From NCBI GenBank assembly GCA_963920665.1, contig OY987271.1:7629350-7693349 (forward strand): 64,000 nt of DNA, read 5' to 3'. Shown here piece after piece: positions 12,024 through 25,140 of the stretch. This DNA comes from Straminergon stramineum (lineage: Eukaryota; Streptophyta; Bryopsida; Hypnales; Calliergonaceae). Below the pieces are notes generated by a model. The model saw only the letters and a program-made list of their open reading frames with translations, was not told where the DNA came from and did not search any database. How positions within the stretch are numbered: the stretch's first letter is position 1; each line of letters opens with the position of its first letter. A program made the translations under genes and the position numbers.

Positions 12024-12453
12024 GCTTTTCAATTGACTTGGTACCAAAATTATTGTAAAAGATAAAAAGATGCAATGCTAGTGTAATAGCTATGTATGAA
12101 TATGATTTTGTGTGATTATTGGACAAACTCTATATGTCTTAAAGAAGCACCAATGTTGGATGAAGTCAATTATCCATCACTAAACCACTCAAGTTGTACA
12201 TTTTCAGTCATGCATAGTTATTGTGTAACATTAACACTTCAAACTCAAATAGAAATGATATGCCTAAACTGCATTGTAATCATGAATGTCAATATCATGT
12301 TGTAACAATGTTTCCAAATGAATGAATGTAACATGAAAGCAATGTTCAATGATAATTGTATGATTACTATTGACAATTTGTGACAAAGGGACTTTGTGAT
12401 GTAATCACTTATTCGAGATTACTCTAAGAAAATTCTAGTCTCCCTTCCCTTCG

Positions 12454-13019
12454 TTAACTACTAAATGCCCAAGGCACCAAATTTTGGTGTCAACAAAACT
12501 TTGAAGTTAAATAAAACCTTATATAGTAACTATTTTTAATAGTTTATATGTTTGAAAAATTCTTTTTGAAGTCTAATTTTATCATCAAAAATTTGATTTT
12601 GAAAATGAATGATCATGATTTTTCTATAGAAGATTTTGTGCAAGGGTGTCCATTGCATATCTTGATTTTCTAGTGTTGAAGGCTCTTGGAAATGAGCCTC
12701 AAATACACTAGAACTTGGAGAAAAAATCACATTAGAAATTCATTTAAAAAAATTGTAAACTAGATTTTGAGAAGCCATAAATTGATTGGGGTTATGCATG
12801 TTAGATCCTTTAACCTCATATTTCTTTGGTGACCAAATTTTTAGTTTCAACATGTGAAGAGAGGATTGAAGGACCTCAAATCACTTTTGCAATTTTAACA
12901 CCCTCATGATCAAACATTATAATCTTTCAATCTACAAGTGATATTATTGTGTTTTCTTTTCCCATGTGATCTCTAACTCCAAGAAGCTCAATAAAGGCCT
13001 TGGGCATTTAGGGGTTTAA
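12454..13019 (+). mobile_element. TTAA element G, family 3 (short form)
   Basis: TTAA at 12454-12457, then CTACTAAATGCCCAAGGC. The right end is GCCTTGGGCATTTAGGGG, then (T)TTAA at 13016-13019. It shares its interior with the element at 32739-34786 (ACCAAATTTTGGTGT near the left end, AACCTCATATTT toward the right end) but lacks that copy's 1.4-kb insertion. It is 566 bp with no coding content. Confidence 0.75.
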
Positions 13020-13146
13020 GAAGATATTGAGTTGATATAGAGCCTCCTTTTGTATGAATGTAAGTAGTCTTGGAGTCACTTAGAATGGATTTTTGGAGTC
13101 TGATGTGGAACCTCAAATGAATAGATTCTTCACCTAGACCTACTAC

Positions 13147-14660
13147 TTAACCCATAAAGTTCCTTGACTATCTTATCACCAAAAACTCTCAAAAACTTGC
13201 CATTTCTAATACAATTACCAAATTTTTGAAATATCATTTCTGGGCTCATATAACCATAGGAACTTGTAGTACACTGGATTGAGAAAATGTGGAAAAAATT
13301 TCAGAAAATTCCACCACGTAGATTGCAAGATATTAGCATTTGAAGTGACAAAAATCCTTATTTGGGCCCTATGGAAACCCGGGTAGCTACACTTCCCAAG
13401 GTCACATTTGTATGAAAAGATGTCCAAAATAGTGGTGCTTCTTTAGATTCATTCTTCAAGGCAAGTTGTCTAAAATCTTGAAAAATTTCAGATCATTTGG
13501 AATAGTGCAACATATACAAAAAAAATAGTAAGTAGAAAGATGTAGAGAATGATTCAAAATACTAAATTGTTAACAATTTATTAACCCCTAAAGTCCCAAT
13601 GTTCCTATGGGGGACAAAATAGATTTCGGGTAGGTTCCTATGAGCTCAATTTTTAGTGAATTTTTTTGAAACTTTCTTGCAAGATAGAAAAACTTATTAA
13701 CTTTTTGGGAATATAAGTTTTATTCCAATCGGAGCTCGGGAGTAAAAGTTATGCCACAATAACCTCAAAATGGGGGAGAGCGGGCAGCAAAAACATTTGT
13801 AAAAAATTGAAATATTTTTTTAAATTATTTTATTCTCATATATTATATTTCTGTCTAAATGGGAAGCTTTGAATCATCCCATTTGGATAAGTGATGTAAA
13901 AGATATAGAGTTTCTTGTTTTGTGGGCAATTGGAGCATCTTCAAAAAAAACTTTTTCTTTCACTTTGAATGCTAATATCTTTCAATCTGTAAGGTCAAAC
14001 ATCATGAAATTTTCATTACATGATCCAAGAAAAGTTTGGTGCAAGATCCTACGGTTAGATTCTAAAAAAAGTATTTTTTTTTCTGATTTCTTAGATGAAT
14101 GCAATAGAAGTAGTAGTTTTGAGTGGTTTTTGACTGAAAAATGGCCTTGGAACTTTAGGGGTTAATGGAATTGAAAAATGCCAATCCCAATGGTTGTAGT
14201 GTTGTTATAATCAATGTACACCTTCTTTCTTTCTTTTTTTTTCCAAAATAATGAAAATTGAGTTAAATAAAGGACTTCAAAGTTTACTTTAGAGTAGAAA
14301 ATCCATACTTGCCCGCAAACTAAAACATCTCATAACTTTTGAGTCATTGATCAAAATGCAATGATTCAAATCTTTCTATGTATATATGAATCTAGAAAAT
14401 CCATCTCAAATTTTTATTTTTGAAAAATGTGATTTTTTCCGATCTACCCGGACTACCCAAGTTGAGAAACAAACTACATATTAGACTATAACTTTTGACT
14501 CATATTTTCAAATGTCTTGAAATTTAGTGTACATGAAAGATATTCCTCGTCCACACCTTCTATTAAAGTTTGGAACAAAAATATGGAAATCTCTAGTCAC
14601 ATATACCTGCCCAAAATTTCTATGTTGCCAAAAAATGCACCTTGGTCTTTTAAGGGTTAA
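13147..14660 (+). mobile_element. TTAA element C, family 1, carrying a nested element
   Basis: TTAA at 13147-13150 precedes CCCATAAAGTTCCTTGAC. The right end CTTGGTCTTTTAAGGG is followed by TTAA (14657-14660). Outside the insert at 13581-14165 the sequence follows family 1 copies throughout. Its right edge lies about 570 bp upstream of the DDB1 start codon, so it bounds or enters the DDB1 promoter. Confidence 0.82.
13581..14165 (+). mobile_element. TTAA element D, family 2, nested in element C
   Basis: It is flanked by TTAA on both sides (13581-13584 and 14162-14165). Ends are CCCCTAAAGTCCCAATG and the reverse complement of CCCCTAAAGTTCCAAGG, a 15-bp terminal inverted repeat with one mismatch. 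Removing it and one TTAA rebuilds TTTATTAATGGAATTG, which is exactly the uninterrupted text of element A at 3868-3883. The interior differs from family 1 on the left. On the right (about 13955-14090) it resembles the subterminal part of family 1. No functional protein is seen. Confidence 0.88.
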
Positions 14661-15231
14661 AGCAATTGGAGTTCTTTTTTCTATATATTTAATCTAAATT
14701 TCAAAATCTCCAATTTTAGATAGAAAATTAATTCTAAAATTTTCCTCCATATTATATTTTATGACAAATCCTTGAAAGTTCTAGAACCGCTACAATGTGA
14801 CAATCCATGTTCCCAAATGATACTCGATCTATAAGTTACCCGGAAAATATGAAAGTACTCTAGAGAGGCACTATTCCGACTGCCACATTGTTCCCCATGC
14901 CGGGTATGTTGGATGGTTCCGTGTAATTACTTATACCCGCCGGATATCTAGTGGTATAGAGTGCCCGAAAGCAAAAGCGTTGCGGGAGAATGCATTAGGG
15001 TTTGGAGGTCAGAACTCTCACTCCCGGAGTTGGGGTGTCCACGAAGAAACTCGTTCGCGTTTTGATTCTACTTGCATCAGCTTCATGCTGTCGCAGATCT
15101 ATTTTGGTTGTAGTTGTTGAAAAGAATCACGGCACTACTTGTGGAAACACCTCCTAGTTTAGAGTCGAGGGAATTTGGTGCAGGGACGAAGGAGAACGGT
15201 GGTGAAAGGCGGTTTTTAGCGAGGGGCAGCA
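14661..15231 (+). promoter_or_regulatory. DDB1 upstream region and 5' UTR
   Basis: Between the edge of element C and the DDB1 ATG. Composition shifts from AT-rich to mixed at about 14850, consistent with the gene boundary. No reliable TATA box or start site can be fixed by eye. The last ~200 bases are presumably 5' UTR. Confidence 0.5.
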
Positions 15232-18200
15232 ATGAGTAGCTGGAATTATGTTGTTACGGCTCACAAGCCTACTAATGTGACGCACTCCTGCGTCGGGTAC
15301 TTCACCAATCCGCAGGAGCTTAATCTCATCATCGCGTATCCTTTTCTAGCGAAAGTCTTTGGCTCGTTTTCCTTTTTCCTTGTAAATTGCCACGGGTTTA
15401 TTACAACTTGATGGTTGTGCGTATTCTATTTTTTTCGATTGTATTAAGCTGAAACAATAAGTGATGTTGGAGAGTGAGTATGACGCAAAATGCTGGCTCT
15501 TATGAAAGTTTGGGAATTGTTTTAGACGGCAGATTTAGGTTAACGATGTGGACGTGTGTGTCCTGATCATGAAGGCAAATAAGCTGCTTACAGTATTATT
15601 AAGTTAGCAACACAATTATCCTGCTTAGGAATTTTAATGTCTCCAGCGTGCGTTTTTTTGAAATACAGGTACTTATTTCCTGGTCTCCTAGAAGACTCTA
15701 ACTGTCTTGTGATTTCGGAGCTTGCCACAAGACTGACGTTCAATGATCGCATCTCGGACTTGAAATTTCCGTGTATAATGTCAAGATAACGAGAGGCTGT
15801 CAATTATGTCATGGTTCGTCGTATGAAGTGTCGTATCAATTTGGACAGTTCGTTTTCTTTTGTTGACGTTGATTGTGAGCGGAAAACCTAGAGGGACTAC
15901 ACGTTGAGAAAACATTTTTTCTTCGCCGTATCAGCAATTAGGTTTCGAATCAGATGAGTTATGGCAATTGAACTAGGTGTGAACACTGAGATGCTACTTT
16001 CAGTGTTAATAGACACTTTCAGAACTGCACGCCATTGACACAGTTATGCCGATTACGCATCATTTGTCTGTGAGGTCTTTGACTTTCATCTCAGAAAATG
16101 CACGAGAATCGAGATTCACCTGCTGACAGCATCAGGGCTCCAGGTATGGAACCTTTTAGGATCATGAATACTCTGAATTGTATCTGAACCTTGCAGAGCT
16201 ATCCATTTTCCTGAGATTGTGTTATCCCATAGCAATTATTGCAGATTAACTAGTATATTTCTGCCTATCAGTGTGCTTTTCAGACGAATGGAAACAAACG
16301 ACTGCTCTAGTACACCTTACGAATAGAGGCACTCCTGTTTATTTACGATGTAGTCTTAAGTTTATTTTGTATAGCAATTTGCTGCTTAATACGTGTACTT
16401 CTGGTAATTATGTTGTAATTTGTGATTGTGCAATTTAGACTTTCAAGTGGAGCACTGTCTTACTTCCTTTTAATTTTTATGAGATTGGATTAGTGAGCCT
16501 TTCGCATACATGCAGACACCTAGTTCAAACAGGGCTGGGGCATTTCCTCTATTCTATAGTGTTGGGATCTTATTGTATAATTTACCAGTTGTATGCGACA
16601 TCAAAAGCATCTAATATATTTTCTTTTTCAATTGCAGCCTATGCTCGATGTACCAATCTACGGCCGAATCGCCACACTCGAGCTTTTCCGCCCTCCTGTA
16701 AGTCATTGAAACTTACAACTCGTTCTGATAGTTTGGGGCTACTAGTGTGGGCTGTGTTAGTGTAGTGCACATGTAAGTAACCTCTTAAAACTGTAGCTCT
16801 CTTGTTGAGTGCAAGCGCTCTCGTTAGCGAGCCATTCAGTCTGCCACTCGGAACTTAATATGATATTTTATTCGTGTCGATAAGTAAGTATCCCTGAGCA
16901 CGTGAAGAAGTATTGATATTTTGTGTGCTTTGGTTGCAGGGGGAGTCACAGGACGTACTATTCATATCGTTTGAGAGATATAAATTTTGTGTTCTTCAAT
17001 GGGATGCAGAAACAAGCTCACTCATTACACGGTAAAATAGACTTTTCACGACGGTTTCACCTAAATCATTTGGGCGAAATCTATGGGGTGTCGTTTATTC
17101 TTGGCAGTGGAACTTAGTACGGATGATTTGGTGGAATGCAGAGCAATGGGAGATGTGTCTGATCGAATTGGTCGACCCACTGATAATGGACAGGTGTGTA
17201 CTTCAGGGAGTTGAAATTTATTATTATGTCAAGATGTGTATGTTTAACCCTTGAACGACCAGCATTGTTTCTGATATTTGAACGTCCATCTTATTCTCTT
17301 TTATATCTTCTAATACAATAATATCAGTTTAGACATACTTCCACCATGTTAAGGTGATACTCTACCGCTGAGTTATATCCCTCCCTAAAAAAATCTTGTT
17401 AATTAGCATAAATCTCACAGGTCAAATTACTAAAAGCTACTATTTATTGTCTTTGAGCAACTTAAAACCAGGTTATTTAATACCATCACGATTTCAATTA
17501 CGGAAATAGTAGAAAAGATCTCATTTTATTGTCAACTGGGTATAGTTCACACCAAAGTGAGGCCACAAATGTAAAATTCTCTCCAATTGAATGGATGATT
17601 GTATTTTCCCATTGGTTCGAAATAGATCGTATAAAAATTGATGTTATAGCTTATTTTTAAATTTCTTGTTTTTGAATGACAAGATGACTAGAAAATAATT
17701 TGTTTGAACGACAGACACAAATTAAATTTTTTGAATAACCATGATAATCGAATAATCGAAGAAAATTTTATAGATTTGTGGATGGTCAAAGTTTTGTTGA
17801 CTTCTACTACATTTCAAATTTGAAACACTAATATCTCACTTGATATTGATCATTTTTAATGATTCAGAGTTTTAATTAATCTAGGGAAAAAATAAATATA
17901 GGTCTTAGTTTATCACAAAAGCATTTGACATCGATAGCTTTTCAAATAATTGTTTTTTTTGACTCCATATGGCCGGAAAGGTCACTTTGGTCGTTTAAGG
18001 TTGAGGCATTGTCTCATTTTGAAGATCTTCTTAAGAAAAATAAGCGTACAATGCTTCCTCATTCGTGATTATCTAAGTCAAGTACAATCCCAGGGCTTAG
18101 AGTTATCCTACGTGCGAATATCCGTTCGAATTTTAATACTAGATTGTCTGAACTTTGTCCTTTTCTCAGATTGGCATCGTTGATCCCGACTGCCGCCTTA

Positions 18201-21200
18201 TTGGTCTCCATCTTTACGATGGTCTGTTTAAGGTTTGTCTCTTATCTCAAATAACTGTGGTGCGATCGGTAATTCGTTGTTGTATTCAAAAGCTGATACG
18301 AGCGCTGCTTCTTTCTGTGTTTGTGTTGCAGTCCTTTGGACAAGTTACTCTTTATTGTGTCTAAGCTTATTTTTGCTAAATTTTTTCTGGTTATGTTCAC
18401 CACGCATTACACTTTCCAGAAAATAGAATGATGTTGATCACATCAGGGAATGTCGCTTCTATTCGTTTTTAAAATGCACCCTCATTTTTCAGAGTAGTAA
18501 GGCTTAGAAAATGATTACTTCAGAGTCTTAATTATGCACATTGCTTGGCTGAGTCTTCCGACATGTGTGCCGCATGCCAATTTGATGTTTTCGAAAGACT
18601 GAATATTTTACGTTTCCAGGTGATTCCCATCGACAATAAAGGTCAACTGAAAGAAGCTTTCAATATCAGGTTCGTAATTCATGGTTCTTTTGTGTCGTGC
18701 AAATCATAGTGTGTTACTGTTCTGCATATTTTCTTTGTCTAGACATTCAGCAATGTACATGTCCATTTTATTCTCTCCTCTTTGTAATGCATCTCCGAGC
18801 TTTGAAAGGGTTTTTCTTCCTTCGTATGGCTGGCAGGCTGGAGGAGCTGCAAGTGCTGGACATAAAATTTCTTTATGGCTGTGCTAAACCTACCATTGCA
18901 GTCCTCTATCAGGTAGGATCTCAATATCTTTTGGATTACTGATGTTTTCGACAATAGTATTTTCTTTGTGGTTCTACATAGTCTACACTCATGCTCGACT
19001 ACATCTAGAGCATTCTCATATTGCATTCCTCTTATCGCACAAGCTTCTGATAGTTTGTGCAAAAGGGGTAATTATTGGAAATTGTTGTTTTAAGATTTTT
19101 GTGTGTAAGAAACTCGTAAGTTCAGTTTGTTATTTTCTATCGATTAGGTGGCAGTTGGAAAGTTATCACTTCTACATATTGTAAACTACATTCTGCTCTC
19201 TCTTTCAAAGAAGTTTTGGGAAAGATGGATACTTTTTTACAACACTGATGCAGTTTTCGCGACGTGGTCAACCAGGACAATAAAGATGCAAGACATGTCA
19301 AGACTTATGAGGTGCAATTGAAAGAGAAAGATTTTGGAGAGGGCCCATGGCTGCAAAATAATCTGGATAATGGAGCAGGCCTGTTAATTCCGGTCCCACT
19401 TCCATTGGGTGGTTGCATCATTATTGGGGAACAGACTATTGTTTACTATAACGGGTCTGTTTTTAAAGCCATCCCAATCCGACCGGTACATTACCTCACT
19501 TTCATTTCTCTTGTTACATTTAGTTAGGATCGGCGAACAACTAGGATTTGAGGCCACGTCAGACTACTGATTGGAAAAGTACTGGGAATTTATAATAATT
19601 CTCATTTTTTTCCATTTCTCATTTGTAAGCGTAATATTAGTTCGTCCAATGGGCAAGCTGGTAGCCCCATGTACTGGTACCGGATCAAACATCTACTCGT
19701 TTCGTTCACGGTAGTGATTATGAATCATTATTTGAATGCGTCAGAAAATACGCTTCTTCCAAATTTTCTGAAACCCTGAAGCTGAACAAACTTTATTTCA
19801 AACTATTGGGAACGAACAGGTCTCATATAGTTAGTATTCTGTAATGGTCTCGAGTATAGCCTGGGTACCTCAAAAAGTATCCCGCCAGGTCTTTCTTTGA
19901 AGTACTTGAGGCAGTGGGCTTGATTATGTGTTTGTGTAATCTAGTAGGATTTGTGTGATATTGCTGCTCAAACTGTGAGAGTTAAGAGTCTATATTATCA
20001 ATTTTATGAGTCTATTTTGTGAGTTTTTCTTGAGGGAATGCTGATGGTGAACCTGATTGGGGAGTTCTTAACAGTCAATTACGAAGGCCTATGGAAGAGT
20101 GGACAGTGATGGGTCTCGATACTTGCTGAGCGATCACAATGGCATGTTATATTTGCTTGTCATCTCGCATGATAACGAAAGGTCAGAAATTGGGTTTTCC
20201 TCCGGATGCATCTTTTTCCTTGATTTCCCTTTACACTTCTGGTTCTTGAAGAGTTATGAATATATGCTCATGCATAGGCGTTTTAATAATTTCACCTGCG
20301 CCGTACACGACTGGGGGTAGTCGAAGAATGCCTGACTGTAGCTAGGATATCATAATTGTCTATGGTTTTAGTTGAAGTCTTTAGTTTTGGTCGATACTCC
20401 TTGTTGCAAGTAATCGACCTCCATCCGGAACATACATCGATGAGATTATTCTTTATTACGTGCTTTAGAAACCAGTAATGGAAATTTGAGTGTGTTTTTC
20501 TATGCAGGGTGTCTGCCTTGAATGTAGAGCTACTTGGGGAAACATCGGCAGCATCTACTTTGTCCTATCTTGACAATGGGGTTGTGTTTGTTGGTTCCAG
20601 CTACGGCGATTCACAGGTGTATATTCATCAAACATATTCACTGTTTGATTGTACTGGATTTGTTTTTTTCTTCTTTAGTCACATGCCGTTGTATCAAGAC
20701 TTTTGGTGTAGTTACTTTGATTTATAAATATGCATAGCCAGGTCTTTTTGACCCTTGTACATCCTTTTCTATGCAGGCCTATTTTAATGGCCTTAGGGTA
20801 CTAATAGTAGGCTAATACGACTGTGCAGCTGATTAGATTGAATCAACAACAAGATGCCAAGGGGTTCTATGTCGACGTTTTGGAGAGTTTTGTGAATTTG
20901 GGACCCATTGTAGATCTTTGTGTTGTGGATCTTGAAAGGCAAGGGCAAGGGCAAGTGGTGACCTGCTCAGGTGCTTTTAAAGATGGCTCCCTGCGTATAG
21001 TTCGCAATGGTATTGGCATCAATGAGCAGGTCAGATTCTGTCTGCTTAAGCTTAAGGGATTACCAAGACAGTTGGTAGATTGTATTTGCTACGTGAACAC
21101 TGCAGATATTAGTCAGTCTTTATATTAAATGCTTAATATGCATCCAAAATGCTGTCTACTATGCGCATTATCTTCTGTATCTCGGGTGTTGGTTGTTATA

Positions 21201-24200
21201 ACTTATACTCTTTATCAGATGTGAGCACGACAGATACATCCAAGGCATTTATGAGGTGTGTTTTACAGGCGTCTGCAGAGTTGCAAGGTATAAAGGGTAT
21301 GTGGTCACTGCGAGCATCATCGAGTGATGTCTTCGATACGTTCCTAGTAGTAAGTTTCATAAGTGAGACACGTATTTTGGCCATGAATGCTGACGACGAA
21401 CTTGAAGAAACTGAGATCGATGGCTTCGACTCTGAAGCTCAGACTCTCTTTTGTCATAATGCTGTCCACGACCAACTTGTACAGGTAAGAGCATGAGCTA
21501 TGCGTTAACATATGTTCTGCTAAGCCACTATCTAGGTGCTGCTGTGGTCTGATCCGTATGAGTGTAAGGGCCCCCCCTGTCCTATGCTTTGGATTGGTGT
21601 ATAACAAGTAGTAAAGTGTGATGTCATATTGCTTGAAAATTTGTTTTCTCATGTTATATCTCATTCAATTCCTTGCGAGTTTTTTCAACAAATCTTTCAT
21701 CCTACTTCCTGATCATCCAGCATTTTGACACAGGTCACAGCAGGCGCATTACGTCTCGTTGATGCAAAGACGAGGAGGCAACTGACAGAGTGGAAAGCCC
21801 CTGCACCAATTTCAATTAATGTTGCTACTGCAAATGCATCTCAGGTTTGCCCCGGGTTCTGTGATACCAGAGTCTTCCACTTTTTTCCTAAGCTAATAAT
21901 GATATTGTTAATTGGGTCAACTCGTCTTTCTTTTTCATTTATCAATTAGATTATCCATCGTTATGTTCACTGAACATTGGCAGCATTGAGATGTTTCATA
22001 ACGGTTTGTAATTATATGAATGTTATGGATGAACAGGTTCTACTTGCAACAGGAGGTGGAAATCTTGTATATATTGAGATAGGTCAAGGTACATTGGTGG
22101 AGGTGGCACACGTTCAGCTGGAGTATGAGATCTCTTGTTTGGATATCAATCCTGTGGGGGATAATCCTGAGCGCACCAACTTGGTTGCAGTGGGCATGTG
22201 GACAGACATCAGTGTCCGAATTTTCTCCTTGCCTTCTCTTTCCTTAATTACCAAAGAAATGCTGGGTGGAGAGATCATTCCTCGTTCTGTCCTCTTCTGC
22301 TCTTTCGATGGGGTGAGTTTCACCATCTGAAGCTAGTTCTGAATTTATTCTTATGGCAATTCAAGTTGCTCAAGGAATCATTTTAAACTTTCATACTGTG
22401 GTCATTCTTTCCATCCAACCTGAGGCAGATCCTTGCTTACAAGAATGCAATATTTGATCTCTGTTTTGGACAATTGTTCGGTTGTTAATTTGTGACACCG
22501 TTTAGGGTTTCAATTACTTTGCTTATCTGCATTTGGGTTCACAAGTGTCTGGGCTTTAGCTTGATTTAGGCTCCCCGTAAAACCAATCTAAATTTTCTTT
22601 TCTGATGTTTACATTCCTCATGTGCATGATCAGTTGCTTATCTAAGTTCTATGCTGTCTATTCAGATTGCGTACCTATTGTGTGCGTTGGGAGATGGTCA
22701 CCTCTTCAACTTCATGCTGAACCCCGTGACAGGAGAATTGTCTGATAGAAAGAAGATATCACTTGGCACGCAACCTATTGCATTACGTACCTTTCGATCC
22801 AAAAATGCCACCCATGTATTTGCAGCCTCAGATCGTCCAACAGTGATTTACAGCAGCAATAAGAAACTCTTGTACAGTAATGTCAATCTGAAGGAAGTCA
22901 ATCATATGTGCCCATTCAACTCTGCATCATTTCCAGACAGGTTCGTTTCTGACCTTCTAGCCAGTGCATCGTCGAAATGTTCAGCTCAGGATTTGTCGGA
23001 CAGATTTGGTTCATACATTCATACCGCTTCAGATTCTTGTCGCTGCGCCCATCTCCTTCAGAGTATCTTTGTGGAAATATTTTTAGGACTGTGTTAGTCG
23101 TATGTCGGTGGGTTACATTATTTGATGTGGTCTGCAGTCTTGCCATCGGGAAGGAAGGAGAGCTCACAATTGGTACTATAGATGATATTCAGAAGCTTCA
23201 CATTCGCACCGTTCCACTTGGTGAACACCCTCGCCGTATTGCTCACCAAGAACAATCTCGCACATTCGCCATTTGCTCTGCCAAGTATGCACCGACAGGT
23301 TCCAATGGTGAAGATATGGAAACTCATTATGTACGGTTGATTGACGACCAAACGTTTGATATAACATCTTGGTTTTCTCTCGATCCGTATGAAAATGGAT
23401 GCTCCATTATCACTTGTTCCTTCACTGATGACTTCAATGTGTACTATTGTGTGGGGACGGCCTATGCTCTTCCGGAAGAAAGCGAACCCAGCAAGGTACG
23501 CACTCTTTAGCTAACTATCCCACTTGTAATGTTCTTCGTCTGGTTTTGTTCTTGGGAAATCCACTTAATCTCAAGTCTGGCCTAGCAGTATTCAAGTGCT
23601 TTCTTCTTCACCTTACTTACCAATATATTCCGTTGCATCAGGGCCGTATACTAGTTTTTCTCGTGGAGGATGGCAAGCTCCAGCTGGTGGCAGAGAAGGA
23701 AGTGAAAGGGGCTGTGTATAATTTGAATGCTTTTAATGGCAAGTTGCTAGCAGGCATCAACCAGAAGATTGCTCTATACAAGTGGACATTGCGAGATGAT
23801 GGAACAAGGGAGCTGCAATATGAGTCCTCTCATCATGGTCATATCTTAGCCTTATATGTTCAATCACGAGGTGATTTTATCGTCGTGGGAGATTTGATGA
23901 AGTCAATTTCGCTTCTCATTTACAAGGTTTGTGCCACTACAGAATTGCGGATTATATCTGGTCAAAAACTATTTTACATTGTCCTTTGCTTTGGAATCGT
24001 CCTTTTCCTTTTTTTCATTGGATTACTGTATTTTGGAATCCTGAACCCTTCATATTCAGGAAGGCAATAAAAGAAAAATTTCCTGTCTTGTGTTTGACAG
24101 CCCGAAGAGGGTGCGATCGAGGAGAGGGCTCGAGACTACAATGCGAATTGGATGACAGCTGTCGAAATTTTGGACGACGACACATATTTGGGGGCAGAGA

Positions 24201-24682
24201 ACAGTTTCAATCTTTTCACTGTAAGAAAAAACAACGACGCGGCTACAGATGAAGAAAGAGGTCGATTGGAAGTCGTTGGTGAGTACCACCTTGGTGAGTT
24301 CGTGAACAGATTTCGACATGGGTCCCTGGTGATGCGACTGCCCGACAGTGAAGCCAGTCATATTCCAACCGTCATCTTCGGAACCGTGAATGGCGTCATA
24401 GGAGTCATCGCTTCCCTACCTCAGGAGCAATTCTTATTCCTGCAGAAGCTACAGCAGGCTTTGGTGAAGGTGATCAAAGGTGTGGGTGGATTAAGCCACG
24501 AACAGTGGCGCTCTTTCAGCAATGACCGCAAAACCGTGGACGCCCGTAACTTTTTAGATGGTGACTTAATCGAGTCTTTCTTGGATCTCAGTAGAAACAA
24601 GATGGAGGAAATCGCTGCTCCACTAGATGTTTCCGTTGAAGAGCTTTGCAAACGTGTAGAGGAACTTACTCGGCTACATTAA
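15232..24682 (+). CDS. DDB1: DNA damage-binding protein 1 (CUL4 E3 ligase adaptor)
   Basis: Exons: 15232-15335, 16095-16143, 16638-16697, 16940-17031, 17142-17193, 18170-18232, 18620-18669, 18837-18912, 19276-19485, 20075-20181, 20508-20616, 20829-21029, 21269-21484, 21734-21844, 22037-22312, 22666-22940, 23138-23495, 23642-23926 and 24101-24682. All introns are GT-AG. The joined frame is 3276 nt, 1091 aa, against about 1088-1090 in other plants, so the gene is complete. It opens [20 protein letters not shown] and ends [10 protein letters not shown], both characteristic. As established for the family, it folds as three beta-propellers plus a C-terminal helical part, holds CUL4-RBX1 through the middle propeller, and receives DCAF, DDB2 or DET1/COP10 substrate modules. 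It acts in the nucleus in DNA repair and in light and hormone signalling. Conserved blocks include [18 protein letters not shown] and [12 protein letters not shown]. Intron 5 (976 bp, the longest) holds a TTAA element. Confidence 0.98.
17244..18004. mobile_element. TTAA-type element Q inside DDB1 intron 5
   Basis: The left end is TTAACCCTTGAACGACCA (17244-17261). The right end is TGGTCGTTTAAGGTTGA, the reverse complement of TCAACCTTAAACGACCA. The ends match over about 16 bases with one gap, and one TTAA has changed to TTGA. It is 761 bp, AT-rich and non-coding. It accounts for most of this intron and lies between a normal donor (17194) and acceptor (18169). Confidence 0.65.
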
Positions 24683-25140
24683 ACTTGTTCCTACTGTTGT
24701 TATCAGACGCCGCCCAATTCTGTAGGCGAAGGTGACCGCAGAAATTACCTCAAGCTCTACCGATGTGGGAAATGTTTCCATTTGTGTAGTATTTAGTGAA
24801 ATTTAGGTATTTAGATCTTTAGTTTTTAACTAGCTAAAGGAGAACGATCACTGCAATCAACGGTTTGATATATATGTTTTACTGCAATTGCTGGCTGGTT
24901 GCTACTGTTTTTCTGGGTAGGCAGGGAAAAGCCATCATATTTCACTCGGGAGCTTCCGTCCCAGGTCGTTCAGGTGAGATCGGGGTTAAGAGAAAAAGTC
25001 ACGTACGAAAGCCTCCAAACAGAGGGCCAGAGAGAGAAGCAGCCTACACGACTAGAAAAAACTGAAGGGCAGAACCATAAGAAAACGATGCCAAAAGAAC
25101 CTTCCAAGGAGGTAAAGCACTGAACATTATGAATTGCTCC
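24683..25140 (+). other. DDB1 3' UTR and downstream spacer
   Basis: The DDB1 stop is followed by non-coding sequence of gene-like composition. No confident polyadenylation signal was identified by eye. The 3' UTR end is not determinable here. Confidence 0.4.

Noticed and set aside
24976..24995. GGGGTTAAG as another TTAA-element end downstream of DDB1
   Set aside because: The preceding bases do not match the CTTTAGGGG or CATTTAGGGG terminus, and no partner end was found.
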